DNA of 6,679 nucleotides from positions 1-6,679 of the forward strand of contig PMJT01000164.1 of the NCBI GenBank assembly GCA_003158495.1. The letters are read 5' to 3'. The DNA is from Chloroflexota bacterium (GTDB taxonomy: Bacteria; Chloroflexota; Limnocylindria; Limnocylindrales; CSP1-4). A program made the translations under genes and the position numbers. A model generated the notes under the pieces. The model made no database searches, was not told the DNA's origin, and worked only from the letters and a program-made list of their open reading frames with translations. Positions 1 through 5,605 of this stretch are shown piece by piece; position 1 is the first letter of the stretch; the number at the start of each line of letters is the position of its first letter.

Positions 1-414
1 GACGCCACCTTCATGGAGGTCGGGTCGCGGCGGGTCGTGGCCGGTCCGGCCGTTTCGCAGGTCCAGCTCCCGGAGGTGCTACTCCTCCACACGACCGGCC
101 CGACCCAATCCGGAGCGGAAGCGCGAACGCCCAAGCAGGCGGTTCCGGCGACGTTGATAGTGCCGCCGTACACGATTGAAGGCCAGATTCACCTGCCGTA
201 CGAATCCGAGCTCCATCAGGCGCTCGATGCCTTCGGCGGCCGGTTCGTGCCCGTGACGGCGGCCCGCTACTGGGCCTACGGCGTCGCCGAGTCGCCAAAC
301 CATGTGGACTTGCTGGTGGTCAACCGCGGTCGCGCTCACGTGGCGATCTCAACCGGCGTCAAGTGGCTCAAAGAGGACCCGAACCTGGGTCGTGGCGGTC
401 CCAACCCCTGGTAG
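1..414 (+). CDS. Unrecognised small protein, 3' part (5' end outside window)
   Basis: The reading frame is open from base 1 and ends at TAG 412-414, giving 137 visible residues. The first ATG in frame is at 13, but nothing like a ribosome binding site precedes it, and the sequence before it (DATF) reads as normal coding, so the true start is probably outside the window. I see no signal peptide, membrane helix or catalytic motif. The middle part (about codons 60-115) alternates short hydrophobic strands, with a segment IEGQIHLP followed by FVPVTAARYW and VDLLVVNRGRAHVAI. This looks like a small all-beta domain. It recalls short Chloroflexota proteins of the DUF6812 type, but that is a resemblance from memory and not a demonstrated match. 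The C-terminus is Gly/Pro/Asn-rich. It is convergent with the rhodanese-like gene, 38 bases away. It contains one AUA codon (157-159). That it is a real gene is likely; its function is unknown. Confidence 0.6.
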   Translation, partial: DATFMEVGSRRVVAGPAVSQVQLPEVLLLHTTGPTQSGAEARTPKQAVPATLIVPPYTIEGQIHLPYESELHQALDAFGGRFVPVTAARYWAYGVAESPNHVDLLVVNRGRAHVAISTGVKWLKEDPNLGRGGPNPW

Positions 415-441
415 TACGTGGGGTGCGCGCCGGCCGCTTGC

Positions 442-456
442 CTGACGCTCCGTCAG
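442..456. terminator. Hairpin between convergent genes (possible bidirectional terminator)
   Basis: CTGACG (442-447) and CGTCAG (451-456) form a perfect 6-bp inverted repeat around the loop CTC. It lies between the two convergent genes and overlaps the TGA stop of the rhodanese-like gene. No T-run follows on either strand, so it is not a classical intrinsic terminator. Its placement is the main argument. Confidence 0.3.
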
Positions 457-1295
457 CGTTCCGCGGGCAGGTCCAGCCGGTCGCCCCATTCGGCCCAGCC
501 GCCATCGTAGACCGCGACATCGTCGCAGCCGATGAGCGTCAGGGCAAAGGCCAGCTTGCACGCCCCGAGGCCGGCCGAGTCGTAGCAGATCAATCGCATG
601 CGCGGGTTGACGCCGGCCTTTCGAAGTAGTGCTCGGAGGTCCTCTGCGCTGCGGAACCGGCTGGTTCGAGCATCCGTGGTGGCCGCCGAGGGAACGTTCA
701 ACGCGCCCGGGATGTGGCCCAACCGACGGCTCGACCCGGCATGGCCGAGGAACTCCGATGGCGGACGGGCATCGATGATCTGGACGTTGGGCGAGTCGAT
801 GAGCTGCTTGACGTCGCTCGCCGCGAGCCTGAGCCGGACCTGGAGGTGGGGAGTGAAGCTCGTAGGCGGCCGGAGTTCCGAGGCGGTCGACACCGGCTGG
901 CCGAGGGCTCGCCAGCCTTCCAGCCCGCCCATCAGCAGCCGCGCCGAATCGAGGCCGTAAACGCGCAGGGTCCACCACGCCCAGGCCGAGTACGAGACGC
1001 CGAGATCGTCGTAGAGAATGGCCGCCATGCCGTTGCCGATACCAGCCCGCTTGAGCGTCTCGATCACCAGCTGGGGACCGGCCATCAGCAGGATGTCGGA
1101 GTCGTCCTCCTGTTCGACCAGGTCTTCGCGCCAGTCCAGGTACGTGGCACCGGGGATGTGGCCCGACGCGTATAGCCGCCGCCCCGACCCGTCCGGGCGC
1201 CAGCGCATGTCCAGCACGCCGAACCCAGGCCGCCCTATGTTCTCGGCCAGCCATTCCGGCGTGGCCAGCAACTCCGGCCTGGCGTAACCGCTCAT
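453..1295 (-). CDS. Two-domain rhodanese-like protein (thiosulfate/3-mercaptopyruvate sulfurtransferase family), catalytic Cys replaced by Asp
   Basis: This 280-residue protein has the size and tandem architecture of the TST/MST (SseA-like) sulfurtransferases. The N-terminal rhodanese domain spans about residues 5-140 and has GHIPGA at 45-50, YDD, and a GG-x-x-GW segment near its end. The C-terminal domain spans about 155-280 and has IIDARPPSEF, a second GHIPGA, and YDGGWAEWG near its end. In active members the C-terminal domain carries a Cys in a C-x-x-G-x-x-A loop. Here the loop reads DSAGLGA, with Asp239 in the Cys position, and cysteines only at 237 and 246. The N-terminal domain has Asp at the equivalent place, which is usual for that non-catalytic domain. 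Classical sulfur transfer is therefore doubtful; a binding or regulatory role, or use of Cys237/Cys246, is possible. The frame is open upstream to 1469, but homology begins at MSGYARPELL. A weak GGACGAG lies just before the ATG at 1295. The gene is head-to-head with the class V PLP enzyme. Confidence 0.9.
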   Translation of the reverse strand: MSGYARPELLATPEWLAENIGRPGFGVLDMRWRPDGSGRRLYASGHIPGATYLDWREDLVEQEDDSDILLMAGPQLVIETLKRAGIGNGMAAILYDDLGVSYSAWAWWTLRVYGLDSARLLMGGLEGWRALGQPVSTASELRPPTSFTPHLQVRLRLAASDVKQLIDSPNVQIIDARPPSEFLGHAGSSRRLGHIPGALNVPSAATTDARTSRFRSAEDLRALLRKAGVNPRMRLICYDSAGLGACKLAFALTLIGCDDVAVYDGGWAEWGDRLDLPAER

Positions 1296-1325
1296 CCAGA
1301 ACTCGTCCAAGACCCACCCCAATTG

Positions 1326-1343
1326 CCGTGTCCGTGTCCGTGA
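1326..1343. repeat. Three tandem hexamers in the divergent promoter region
   Basis: CCGTGT occurs at 1326-1331 and 1332-1337, followed by the near-copy CCGTGA at 1338-1343. The last copy forms a small 9-base dyad, CCGT-G-ACGG, at 1338-1346. It sits between the divergent rhodanese-like and PLP-enzyme genes, where an operator would be expected. It may also be chance in GC-rich DNA. Confidence 0.35.
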
Positions 1344-1379
1344 CGGTTGGACCCACGCTGGGCTAACGCGACTGCCGCA

Positions 1380-1385
1380 TATGAT
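1380..1385 (+). promoter_or_regulatory. Candidate -10 element for a leaderless transcript of the PLP-enzyme gene
   Basis: TATGAT matches the -10 consensus TATAAT at five of six bases and stands out in GC-rich DNA. It overlaps the ATG at 1381, and a start point about seven bases downstream would fall at the in-frame GTG at 1393. No good -35 is seen at the normal distance: TTGGAC at 1347-1352 is too far upstream. If real, translation starts at GTG 1393 on a leaderless mRNA. Confidence 0.35.
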
Positions 1386-2637
1386 ACGAACCGTGGTTAC
1401 CCCGTTTCTGCCCGATGACCAGAAGATCCCGGCTCTGCGGGAGGCGCTCCCGTCCACCGCGGCCGGCATCTACTTCAATACCGGGACCGCCGGGCCGCTG
1501 CCGCGCGAGACCGCTCGGGCGATGGCCGATGCGGAGGCATGGGAGCTGCGAACCGGCCGGGCCGACATCAACTTCTACCGCGATTCTCTGGAGCGACGCG
1601 CCGAAGCTCGGGCCGCGATCGCGAGCGTGATCGGGACGGATCCCGGGCACATAGCGCTGACGCACGCAGCCACCGACGGAATGAACGTCGCGGCATGGGC
1701 GGTCGACTGGAAGCCCGGCGACCGGGTCGTGACCACGAGCCTGGAGCATTCCGGCGGGCTCGGGCCGCTCTGGGCTCTGCGCGAGCGGTTGGGCGTAGAG
1801 CTGGTCGTCGCCGACATCGGGACCGGGGCGGATCCGGCCGCCGTGGAGGCGGCGCTGGACCGGGCCATCGTTCCCGGAACGCGGTTGCTGGCTCTGTCCC
1901 ACGTCACGTGGGCGACCGGCGCGCGGCTGCCGATCCGCGAGATCGTAGAGGCGGCGCACTCGAGGGGCGCGCTCGTGGCCGTCGACGGGGCCCAGTCAGT
2001 TGGGGCGATTCCCGTGGCCGTGGAAGAACTTGGCGCCGACTTCTACTCGGTCCCGGGCCAGAAGTGGCTGCTCGGGCCGGAGGGCACGGGCGCGGTCTAC
2101 TGCGCCGAGTCGGTGCTGGACCGGCCGCGGATGGCATACGCCGGGTACTGGAGCTTCGAATCGATGGACCTGGCCGCACAAGGCAAGCCGTGGCCGGACG
2201 CGCGGCGCTTCGAAAACGGAGGCTTCCACGGGCCGTCGGTCCAGGGCTTCGCGCGCAGCTGCGCGTGGCTGTCGATGTACGTCGGCTTCCCGTGGATCTA
2301 CGACCGGATCGCCCGGATGGCGTCGCAGGCGGCGGAGACGCTGGCTGAGGTGCCCGGCGTCGAGCTCCTGACGCCGCGCGACAACATGGCCGGGCTGGTC
2401 TCGTTCCGGATCGCCGGCTGGCGCGCGACTGCGGCCTTGAAGGAACTCTCGCAGCGAACCCTGTGCATCGCCCGCGTCATCCCGCCCCTCGATGCCATCC
2501 GCATCAGCGTCGGTTTCTTCAACACCGAAGGGGAGCTGCGTCGATTCCGCGACGGCGTCGCTCTGGTGGCGGAGAGCACGCCGGAGACGATCCCGCATCG
2601 GCCCCGGATAGAGGTTCTGCGCGGCGGAGTGGACTAA
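1381..2637 (+). CDS. Class V aminotransferase-fold PLP enzyme (SufS / isopenicillin-N-epimerase-like)
   Basis: This fold-type I PLP enzyme has 418 residues if started at ATG 1381, or 414 from GTG 1393. The family includes cysteine desulfurases, selenocysteine lyases, cyst(e)ine C-S lyases and epimerases. Visible residues are EH at 122-123 (the His that stacks on PLP), SHVTWATG, Asp202 and Gln205 in VDGAQSVG (cofactor ring contacts), Lys228 in PGQKWLLGPEGTG (Schiff base), and Arg374 in RIS (substrate carboxylate). The spacing is close to that of SufS. However, the C-terminal loop that carries the catalytic cysteine of SufS reads RVIPPLD and has none; Cys362 lies before the loop. It is therefore probably not a classical persulfide-forming desulfurase. 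A lyase or epimerase-like role is more likely, with substrate unknown. No Shine-Dalgarno precedes either start. It is divergent from the rhodanese-like gene, which hints at sulfur metabolism, and ends at TAA. Confidence 0.93.
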   Translation: MIRTVVTPFLPDDQKIPALREALPSTAAGIYFNTGTAGPLPRETARAMADAEAWELRTGRADINFYRDSLERRAEARAAIASVIGTDPGHIALTHAATDGMNVAAWAVDWKPGDRVVTTSLEHSGGLGPLWALRERLGVELVVADIGTGADPAAVEAALDRAIVPGTRLLALSHVTWATGARLPIREIVEAAHSRGALVAVDGAQSVGAIPVAVEELGADFYSVPGQKWLLGPEGTGAVYCAESVLDRPRMAYAGYWSFESMDLAAQGKPWPDARRFENGGFHGPSVQGFARSCAWLSMYVGFPWIYDRIARMASQAAETLAEVPGVELLTPRDNMAGLVSFRIAGWRATAALKELSQRTLCIARVIPPLDAIRISVGFFNTEGELRRFRDGVALVAESTPETIPHRPRIEVLRGGVD

Positions 2638-2822
2638 GGCGAGGGGCCGGCCGCCGTCGGGCCTGTGGAGCCGGAGCTTCAGCCTCGCCGGCACGGAGCT
2701 AGCGGCCATCCAGTCGGACTTTCCTGCGGAGAGAATTGGCCATCCCTACGGCGTCAACTGAACACCCGCGATGCCGTCGAATGGTATGGCTGGGCTGAAT
2801 CCACGCTCGGCGCGGCCATGCC

Positions 2823-2862
2823 GACGCCGCTCCCGAAACGGCCTTCTCGGCCAGGCGGCGTC
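2823..2862. terminator. Long-stem inverted repeat in intergenic DNA (terminator-like)
   Basis: GACGCCGC (2823-2830) and GCGGCGTC (2855-2862) are a perfect 8-bp inverted repeat. The 24-base loop holds a possible nested pairing, CCGA (2833-2836) with TCGG (2847-2850). TGACTTTC follows on the plus strand, which is only weakly T-rich. It could end transcription from the PLP gene, or be a regulatory or repeat element. Confidence 0.25.
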
Positions 2863-2976
2863 TGACTTTCACCCGGCGCAAGGTTGACGAGATGCCTCGC
2901 CGATGGTCGGCCTGGGGGCGGTGCCCCACCCTCGGTCGCGACACGTTGGCTGCGCCGCCAGGTGCGACTCGTGGTG

Positions 2977-2982
2977 TACGAT
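2977..2982 (+). promoter_or_regulatory. Possible -10 element of the tRNA gene
   Basis: TACGAT matches four of six -10 positions and would place transcription start about 5 bases before the mature tRNA. No convincing -35 is seen: TTGGCT at 2946-2951 is about 25 bases upstream, too far for a standard spacer. Confidence 0.25.
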
Positions 2983-2993
2983 CGTGTCCCGGC

Positions 2994-3070
2994 GGGGGAG
3001 TAGCTCAATTGGTTAGAGCATGGCTCTTATACAGCCCCGGTTGAAGGTTCGAGTCCTTCCTCCCCTACCA
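2994..3070 (+). tRNA. tRNA-Ile with anticodon UAU (reads AUA)
   Basis: A complete 77-base type I cloverleaf with encoded CCA. The acceptor stem is GGGGGAG / CTCCCCT (one G1-U72 wobble, six Watson-Crick pairs), followed by U8 A9. The D arm is GCTC-AATTGGTTA-GAGC. The anticodon arm is TGGCT-CTTATAC-AGCCC, the variable region CGGTT, the T arm GAAGG-TTCGAGT-CCTTC, then A73 and CCA. The loop C-U-U-A-U-A-C places UAU at 34-36, so the cognate codon is AUA (Ile). A73 and U12-A23 agree with isoleucine tRNA identity; the 29-41 pair is G-C instead of the usual C-G. Oddities are the T27/C43 mismatch, which shortens the anticodon stem to four pairs, and C38. Most bacteria read AUA with a CAU tRNA modified to lysidine by TilS; a genomic UAU isoleucine tRNA is rare (Mycoplasma mobile is a known case). 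It stands alone. AUA codons occur in neighbouring genes at 157, 1651 and 2608. Confidence 0.93.
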
Positions 3071-3098
3071 GCTTGCCGAGGTGCGCAGGTTCAGGCAG

Positions 3099-3117
3099 GC
3101 GGCGGCGCCCTCGCCGC
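3099..3117. terminator. GC hairpin between the tRNA and the convergent lipoprotein gene
   Basis: GCGGCG (3099-3104) and CGCCGC (3112-3117) pair around a 7-base loop. It lies 28 bases after the tRNA and just past the stop of the minus-strand lipoprotein gene, where a shared terminator would be expected. No T-run follows on either strand, so the call is tentative. Confidence 0.25.
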
Positions 3118-3120
3118 GAC

Positions 3121-3894
3121 CTATGACGTGCAGCCAGCGAAGAGTTGCGCGCCGGTGCCGGCGTCCAGCAGGGTCATGCAACGGGAGCCCTCGGCACTGG
3201 GCTGCACGTCACCGTATTGGAGCTGCCAGGCGAGCCGGAATGTCTGGCTGCTCGGTGGCTCGCGTGTCCAAACTAGCTCGGCGCTCCTCGGCTTTCCACC
3301 GGCCGCCTTCCGCGCCTGGGCCTCGGTAATCAAGTGGGCAGGCTTTGGCTGCGTCGGGCCGAGTACTCGTGAGAACGAGAGGACGGTCCCGAATGCGTCC
3401 ATTTCGAGCCGTATGGCGGCGATCGACGGATCGATAGGAAAGCCGTCGATGCACGTCGGAGCCGGGCACTTCTGCCCCGGCTGACTGGCCCAGATACCAA
3501 GCCACATCGGGTGGCCTGTCTGGTCGACGGTCTGGTCGCCGGACCACGCGACCAAATCGGGCGCGTCCAGGCCGACGAGTGCGCCGATCTTCGTGGCCCG
3601 GGTCTGGGCCGATACCTGGTCAAGGGTGGTCGGCGATGGGGCAACTGCGATCTGGTAAACCGCGGAATACTCATCCGACAGCGTCATCACCAGGACGGGC
3701 TCTGCTGGCAAAGTTGGGGTTGCGCTCGGTGCCGGCGATGACGATGTTTTGGCTGTCCGCGACGGAGTCGCCCAGACCGTTGGGGAGGGACTATCCGGCG
3801 GCACCCGGTGGGTCGAACTTGGGATGGCACTCGCGCAACCACATGCGAGCATGCACAGGACCGCAAGCGACACGAGGCGCCCGCCGCAAATCAT
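3121..3894 (-). CDS. Secreted lipoprotein with Pro/Ser/Thr linker and PepSY-like C-terminal part
   Basis: The 257-residue protein starts with a short positive region and a hydrophobic stretch (about 7-17) leading to LACGC, a lipobox-like motif; Cys18 or Cys20 would be lipidated and the protein anchored outside the membrane. Residues about 24-66 are rich in Pro, Ser and Thr, a typical extracellular spacer. The globular part follows, with two Cys in QKCPAPTC and two near the end (SRC and AGC), enough for two disulfides. The last 70 residues, with LITEAQARKAAGG and later DAGTGAQLF, resemble PepSY/YpeB-type repeats, in which a helix is followed by strands ending in D-x-x-TG. Those domains often bind or restrain partner proteins, but no function is established here. 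The ATG at 3894 is preceded by a strong GGGGGGAG four bases away, which decides the start. It is divergent from the LCP-family gene and ends next to the tRNA. Confidence 0.85.
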   Translation of the reverse strand: MICGGRLVSLAVLCMLACGCASAIPSSTHRVPPDSPSPTVWATPSRTAKTSSSPAPSATPTLPAEPVLVMTLSDEYSAVYQIAVAPSPTTLDQVSAQTRATKIGALVGLDAPDLVAWSGDQTVDQTGHPMWLGIWASQPGQKCPAPTCIDGFPIDPSIAAIRLEMDAFGTVLSFSRVLGPTQPKPAHLITEAQARKAAGGKPRSAELVWTREPPSSQTFRLAWQLQYGDVQPSAEGSRCMTLLDAGTGAQLFAGCTS

Positions 3895-3999
3895 CCGACT
3901 CCCCCCATGCAGTTTCCAACGGCGTTGCGACGCTCACGCGCCGGACCGGGTGACGGATGCTCTTGTCCCGGCTGCCGGCGACCGGCGGGAACCCGGCTC

Positions 4000-4012
4000 G
4001 CCAGAGTCTGGC
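4000..4012. promoter_or_regulatory. 13-bp palindrome between divergent genes (candidate operator)
   Basis: GCCAGA-G-TCTGGC is a perfect 6-1-6 dyad lying between the lipoprotein gene (start 3894, minus) and the LCP gene (start about 4177, plus). Its position and symmetry fit a dimeric regulator site. No regulator is encoded in the window. Confidence 0.3.
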
Positions 4013-4025
4013 ACGATGTCACTTC

Positions 4026-4043
4026 GACGCCCCCTGCGGCGTC
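4026..4043. promoter_or_regulatory. Second dyad in the divergent intergenic region
   Basis: GACGCC (4026-4031) and GGCGTC (4038-4043) pair around a 6-base loop, 13 bases after the 13-bp palindrome. TTGACC at 4050-4055 follows and resembles a -35 element, but no -10 is seen at the right distance. The dyad shares the GACGCC/GGCGTC core with the hairpin at 2823-2862. Confidence 0.25.
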
Positions 4044-4176
4044 TAGGACTTGACCCACATTCGCCACTCTGGGGAACGCCACGGAAGCTGATCGACCGCC
4101 TCTCGCGGATGCCGGCGAGCCGGGCCCTGCGGCGGGCTCCCGGCGGTTCGGCCGTCTTCATCCGGTTGAGTCGCCC

Positions 4177-5580
4177 GTGGCGGCGTCGCTGCTGTCCTAC
4201 GTGCTGCCCGGGTTGGGCCAGCTGGTCATGGGCCGCGGCCGTCGGGGCCTGCTCTACCTGGTCCCGTCGATGCTGGGACTCGGCTGGCTCGGCCTGCAGC
4301 TCGGTCAGGGTCTGGCGTGGTCCGGCCTCAGCCTTCTCGACAACTCGTTCGTCGTCGCGCTGACCGTGGTCGTCGCCTTCCTGGGGATCTGGCGCATCGC
4401 AGCCGTGGGCGACGCGTTCCTGGTGGCCCCCGGGCGGAGGCGCTGGCCCAAATTGGAAACGGCGATGGTGGCGCTGCTCGTGTTCTCCATTGCCGCAACG
4501 CACCTCGTTGTGATCGCCGGAGCCTGGACGGTCTACGAGACCGGGAACGCGATCAACAACAACGACATGCTGAGCAACAGCTCCCTCGACGGCGGGTCCC
4601 CGGTGCCCGGCTCACCGAGCCCGACGCCAACGGCCACGGCCACGACCACGGCCACCTCGGCGCCGACGACGCAGGACACTTCGGCCTTCGCACCTTATGC
4701 CTCCGTCGGTCCCAGCCTTACGCCGACGCCTTCATATCCGACCAACCCGGACCGGATCACCTTCCTGTTGATCGGCGTGGACTTCATGACGGGGCGCAAT
4801 CACGCGCTCACGGACACCATGATCCTGGCCACTCTGGACGTTCACACCAACAAAGCGACGCTCATCAGCGTGCCGCGCGATACCTCCAATTTCGACCTCT
4901 ACTACGGTGGTTGGGTTGGTCCGCAGTTCAAGCTGAACCAGCTCATGGAGGCAGCCTCATCCCCCAGCTTCGGTTCGCCGGATTCGGGCGTCGAAACCCT
5001 GGTCAAGGAAGTGGCTTTCCTGGTCGGGATGCCAATCGACTACTACGCCGCCGTGGATCTCCAGGGCTTCGTCAACATGGTCCAGGCCATGGGCGGCGTG
5101 GACGTGAACGTCACGACCGCGGTCAACGACCCTTCCACCGGCACGTTCGTGCCGGTGGGGCTGATCCACATGGACGGTCATCTGGCCCTGAAGTACGCGC
5201 GATCCCGGGAGAGCACCAGCGATTACGCTCGATCCGGTCGGCAGCAGGACCTCCTGGTGGCTCTGGCGCGCAAGGTTGCGTCCGCGGCGATCGTCCCCCA
5301 GTTGCCGACGCTGCTTTCGCTCGCTGGGACGACTCTGTCCACTGACTTCCCGCTGAAATACGCCCGCAACTTCGTGAGTGCCTTCAGGCGAGTCGGAACA
5401 CCCACGGAGTGCGTCCTCGGACCGCCCTACAGCTATCACCCGGACAGTTCCACCACCGGCGGCTCGTGGACCAGCCGACTCGACATCAACCGCGTGGCCG
5501 GGCTCTCGGTCTATCTCTTCGGCGCCGAGAGCCTCTACGCCAACAGGCCGGGTGTCGTCCCCGCCCCCTGCGCGTCGTAG
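4177..5580 (+). CDS. LCP-family (LytR-CpsA-Psr) protein with N-terminal multi-pass membrane module
   Basis: LCP proteins transfer lipid-linked glycopolymers onto peptidoglycan or other envelope acceptors on the outer face of the membrane. From GTG 4177 the protein has 467 residues. The N-terminal module has SYVLPGLGQLVMGRGRRG (a TM2/DUF5683-like opening) and helices at about 24-48, 57-77 and 95-117. A Pro/Ser/Thr-rich spacer covers about 138-190. The LCP domain runs from about 193 to 400. Its marks are LLIGVD (Asp202), DTMILATLD, ISVPRDT (Arg234), KLNQL, DYYAAVDLQGFV, MGGVDVNV, YARSR (Arg342, Arg344) and SDYARSGRQQ (Arg352, Arg355), the charged residues that hold the pyrophosphate in this family. 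A C-terminal extension of about 60 residues follows. Most LCP proteins have one helix, so three or more is uncommon. GGTTGAG before the GTG is a weak ribosome site. The frame is open upstream to 4054 without an ATG, so the start is uncertain. Confidence 0.92.
   Translation: MAASLLSYVLPGLGQLVMGRGRRGLLYLVPSMLGLGWLGLQLGQGLAWSGLSLLDNSFVVALTVVVAFLGIWRIAAVGDAFLVAPGRRRWPKLETAMVALLVFSIAATHLVVIAGAWTVYETGNAINNNDMLSNSSLDGGSPVPGSPSPTPTATATTTATSAPTTQDTSAFAPYASVGPSLTPTPSYPTNPDRITFLLIGVDFMTGRNHALTDTMILATLDVHTNKATLISVPRDTSNFDLYYGGWVGPQFKLNQLMEAASSPSFGSPDSGVETLVKEVAFLVGMPIDYYAAVDLQGFVNMVQAMGGVDVNVTTAVNDPSTGTFVPVGLIHMDGHLALKYARSRESTSDYARSGRQQDLLVALARKVASAAIVPQLPTLLSLAGTTLSTDFPLKYARNFVSAFRRVGTPTECVLGPPYSYHPDSSTTGGSWTSRLDINRVAGLSVYLFGAESLYANRPGVVPAPCAS
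4630..4653 (+). repeat. In-frame tandem hexamers in the LCP linker
   Basis: Four adjacent hexamers (ACGGCC, ACGGCC, ACGACC, ACGGCC) encode alternating Thr-Ala or Thr-Thr in the extracellular spacer of the LCP protein. As a multiple of three, changes in copy number would alter linker length without breaking the frame. Confidence 0.6.
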
Positions 5581-5605
5581 GCGACGCCGGCCCGGGCGCC
5601 GACCG

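Larger units (their letters stand above)
2638..2993. other. Intergenic stretch of 356 bases with no convincing gene
   Basis: Open frames here reach at most about 80 codons, are Arg/Pro-rich in the way GC-rich non-coding DNA is, and lack start signals. Just after the PLP gene, GGCGAGG (2638-2644) and CCTCGCC (2683-2689) can pair around a GC-rich loop, possibly ending that transcript. A second hairpin lies at 2823-2862. A short stem GGGGC-GGT-GCCCC lies further on, near 2910-2925. The right end should hold the tRNA promoter. Nothing else is recognisable. Confidence 0.6.

Noticed and set aside
349..1356. 335-codon open frame on the minus strand
   Set aside because: It overlaps the rhodanese-like gene in another frame of the same strand, is Arg/Gly/Pro-rich and has no family motif. 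It is a GC-driven shadow.
1539..2348. 269-codon plus-strand frame and 237-codon minus-strand frame (1996-2709) over the PLP gene
   Set aside because: The composition is Arg/Gly-rich and low in hydrophobic cores, while the PLP-enzyme frame carries all catalytic residues in order.
2665..2865. 66-codon plus-strand frame and 81-84-codon minus-strand frames in the gap before the tRNA
   Set aside because: No ribosome site, no recognisable domain and non-coding-like composition; one of the minus frames runs into the tRNA.
3030..3040. Reading the anticodon loop as UUA, a suppressor of the UAA stop
   Set aside because: The stem GGCT/AGCC fixes the seven-base loop CTTATAC, so positions 34-36 are UAU. 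UUA would need a shifted loop.
2994..3120. tRNA as an integration site of a mobile element
   Set aside because: No integrase, no direct repeat of the tRNA 3' end and no phage-like gene in the window.
4050..4055. TTGACC as the -35 of an LCP promoter
   Set aside because: No acceptable -10 is found 16-19 bases downstream (the sequence there is GC-rich).
3749..4363. 204-codon plus-strand frame as a separate gene
   Set aside because: Its first part is antisense to the lipoprotein and its last part is a shadow of the LCP gene. Only the middle (4016-4183) is kept, as a possible frameshifted N-terminus.
4317..5345. 342-codon plus-strand frame inside the LCP gene
   Set aside because: It is an out-of-frame shadow with no motif; the LCP frame has the full set of conserved residues.
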